IMG/VR virus record: IMGVR_UViG_3300046500_000071
Location: 1 to 37,501 of that record
Length of the DNA: 37,501 bases
Source: a virus
Reading direction: 5' to 3' (one strand)
Positions 36,208 to 37,501 of this stretch are shown in pieces. Made by a program: the position numbers and the translations under genes. Within the stretch, counting starts at the first letter, position 1. The number at the start of each line of letters is the position of its first letter. The notes beneath the pieces are model-generated. The model was not told the origin of the DNA and made no database searches. It was given only the letters and a program-made list of their open reading frames with translations.

Positions 36208-37501
36208 GTGCGCGCCCTCGACACGTCCACCCATGCGCCATTCAACGCGGTCTTAACAGGCGCGGACCATGACAGTTCGAATACTCGGTCGCGCGCATAG
36301 CCGAGCCGCTGGAACTGGATGGAGGTCAGGTATTCCCCGACCTTGCCGAGGCTCCCTACGACCCAGTTTCCCCAGCTACGGCCCCGGTCATCTGACCAAC
36401 GCAGCCTGATTTCGGGCTCTGCGGAATCGTCAGGCAAGCCGTTGCCTACTTCCATGTCCGCAATAAACTGTCGGAACAGCACGCGATTGCCGTCGCCGCC
36501 TAGAATGTGCGGGAACGCGCGGATGTATTCCATCGTGACGCCATTGTCGGTATAGGCGTTCTGGTCGAGCATATAGACCTTGCCCGTCTGCCAGTCGCCG
36601 ACCAGATTGCGGCCATTGTTGAATGAATGACAGTTCATGCGGTGGCGGCTGAGCGTGCCATCGGCTTCCAGATACGCGCGCTGATGCCATTGCGCCGTCA
36701 CGACATCAAAGCACCATGTGGCGTTTGCGGTCGGGAACGTCAGCACATAGAAGGCGTGGCCGCCCTGCTGGTACGAAAAGCCGATCGCATCATCGACGCG
36801 CGAATACCCTGCCAGCGCCTGCTCGATCGAGTGCGTGGATATCCGCTCCGCCATGTAGTTGCGGCCAGCAAACACGACGTTCTGCCCTTGCAGATCGCGC
36901 CCTAGCCAGAACAGCGCCAGGTCGATCTTTGCGACCGAATGTTTTGCGGCGCAACCATGCTCGATGAACACTCCCGGCATGCGGCCGAACGTGAAGTCAG
37001 ATGCGCCGGTGTTGTACCAGACCTCGGTTGTCAGCTCCCCGAACAGCCATACCTCACGATGCATCACAGCCAGCGTGACCAGGTTGTCGGAATACGTCGA
37101 TTTGGATGCAATGTCGAGCGGATCGAACGCCACGCTATCGAATAGCGAGATATAAAACTGAGGCGTACCTGGACGGTTAAACAGGAAAAAGCCGTCCACC
37201 AGATCTACCTTGTCGGCTCCGTAGAAAGCAGGATCAGAGACAACGGTTATAACGTTCGTCGCAATATCTACTGTCAACCCGGTAGCCGTCCCGTCGACAA
37301 TGAACATGTCGGTCCCGTTATCTACCATCGAAACCGGGCCAGAATAAGACGACATGTTCCCGATAACCGTATATACGTTTCCTGTACTGACGGAATAGAT
37401 CGTCGATCCGACCACCTCGTACCGATTGCCGTTACTCGCCGTGTAGATCCCGCGCGACTCGCCAGCGACAGGAGGCGTAGAGACAAGCGTCAGGCCCGGC
37501 G
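36204..37501 (-). CDS. P22 gp10-like packaged-DNA stabilization protein, C-terminal part (continues at 254)
   Basis: This part covers most of the 474-aa protein that starts at 254 and crosses the contig ends (37375-37501 repeats 1-127). Visible family segments include YTVIGNMSSYSGPVSMVDNG, VDLVDGFFLFNRPGTPQFYI, LVTLAVMHREVWLFGELTTE and VWYNTGASDFTFGRMPGVFI, and near the end LRWSDDRGRSWGNWVVGSLG with YARDRVFELSWSAPVKTALN. These repeated strands fit the beta-propeller-like body of the gp10 family. The stop overlaps the next start. It joins the gp4-like ring to distal tail proteins. Confidence 0.88.
   Translation of the reverse strand, partial: PGLTLVSTPPVAGESRGIYTASNGNRYEVVGSTIYSVSTGNVYTVIGNMSSYSGPVSMVDNGTDMFIVDGTATGLTVDIATNVITVVSDPAFYGADKVDLVDGFFLFNRPGTPQFYISLFDSVAFDPLDIASKSTYSDNLVTLAVMHREVWLFGELTTEVWYNTGASDFTFGRMPGVFIEHGCAAKHSVAKIDLALFWLGRDLQGQNVVFAGRNYMAERISTHSIEQALAGYSRVDDAIGFSYQQGGHAFYVLTFPTANATWCFDVVTAQWHQRAYLEADGTLSRHRMNCHSFNNGRNLVGDWQTGKVYMLDQNAYTDNGVTMEYIRAFPHILGGDGNRVLFRQFIADMEVGNGLPDDSAEPEIRLRWSDDRGRSWGNWVVGSLGKVGEYLTSIQFQRLGYARDRVFELSWSAPVKTALNGAWVDVSRART
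37375..37501. repeat. Terminal direct repeat, right copy
   Basis: Exact copy of 1-127. Removing one copy closes the genome without a break in the gp10-like gene. See the left copy for interpretation. Confidence 0.95.

Overview
The window is one complete temperate phage genome with the P22-like (short-tailed, podovirus) virion gene set. Bases 1-127 are repeated exactly at 37375-37501, so the sequence closes into a circle of 37,374 bp. The gene for the P22 gp10-like tail protein runs across the junction. The high GC content, strong GC bias at third codon positions and a tRNA-Leu-type 3' end used as attachment core fit a Burkholderiales host (Burkholderia or Paraburkholderia type). The host is inferred from sequence style and not proven.

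Layout. (1) Late operon, minus strand, from about 7.95 kb down to 1 and then, around the circle, from 37.4 kb to 24.5 kb: small and large terminase, portal, small virion protein, scaffold, coat, gp4-like and gp10-like tail proteins, tail-adaptor protein, a 2-oxoglutarate oxygenase-like protein, a GNAT-like protein, three ejection proteins (the last with a lytic transglycosylase domain), tailspike, then lysis (59-aa holin, GH108 endolysin, 3TM holin) and a secreted fibre-like protein. (2) Leftward early operon, 12.93 to 8.3 kb: Cro-like protein, CII-like regulator, DUF1376 replication protein with a candidate internal origin, RecA-fold helicase, RuvC-like resolvase, small proteins, and a candidate late regulator before a strong terminator. 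(3) Immunity region, 12.88-13.76 kb: a short repressor, palindromic operators, and two divergent promoters of the same design. (4) Rightward early operon, 13.76-21.5 kb: membrane micro-proteins, two HNH nucleases, RecE-like and RecT recombination proteins, accessory genes, and an excisionase-like protein. (5) Integrase and attP, 21.5-22.7 kb, followed by a likely lysogenic-conversion segment at 22.7-24.5 kb.

The regulatory plan mirrors lambda: repressor between two operator-controlled promoters, replication genes in one direction and recombination genes in the other, and a candidate late regulator upstream of a long late operon that contains internal terminators. After excision, int and the excisionase-like gene lie on one side of attP and the DUF2142 membrane gene on the other, so in the prophage the DUF2142 gene sits next to the far host junction. 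That is a usual place for conversion genes.

The least ordinary parts are a perfect 16-bp inverted repeat enclosing 77 nt in the non-coding region upstream of the late operon, the repeat cluster inside the replication gene, a structured RNA-like gap inside the rightward operon, the oxygenase/acetyltransferase pair inside the virion cluster, a signal-peptide-bearing fibre-like protein, and a small opposite-strand gene placed between two terminator hairpins in the late region.
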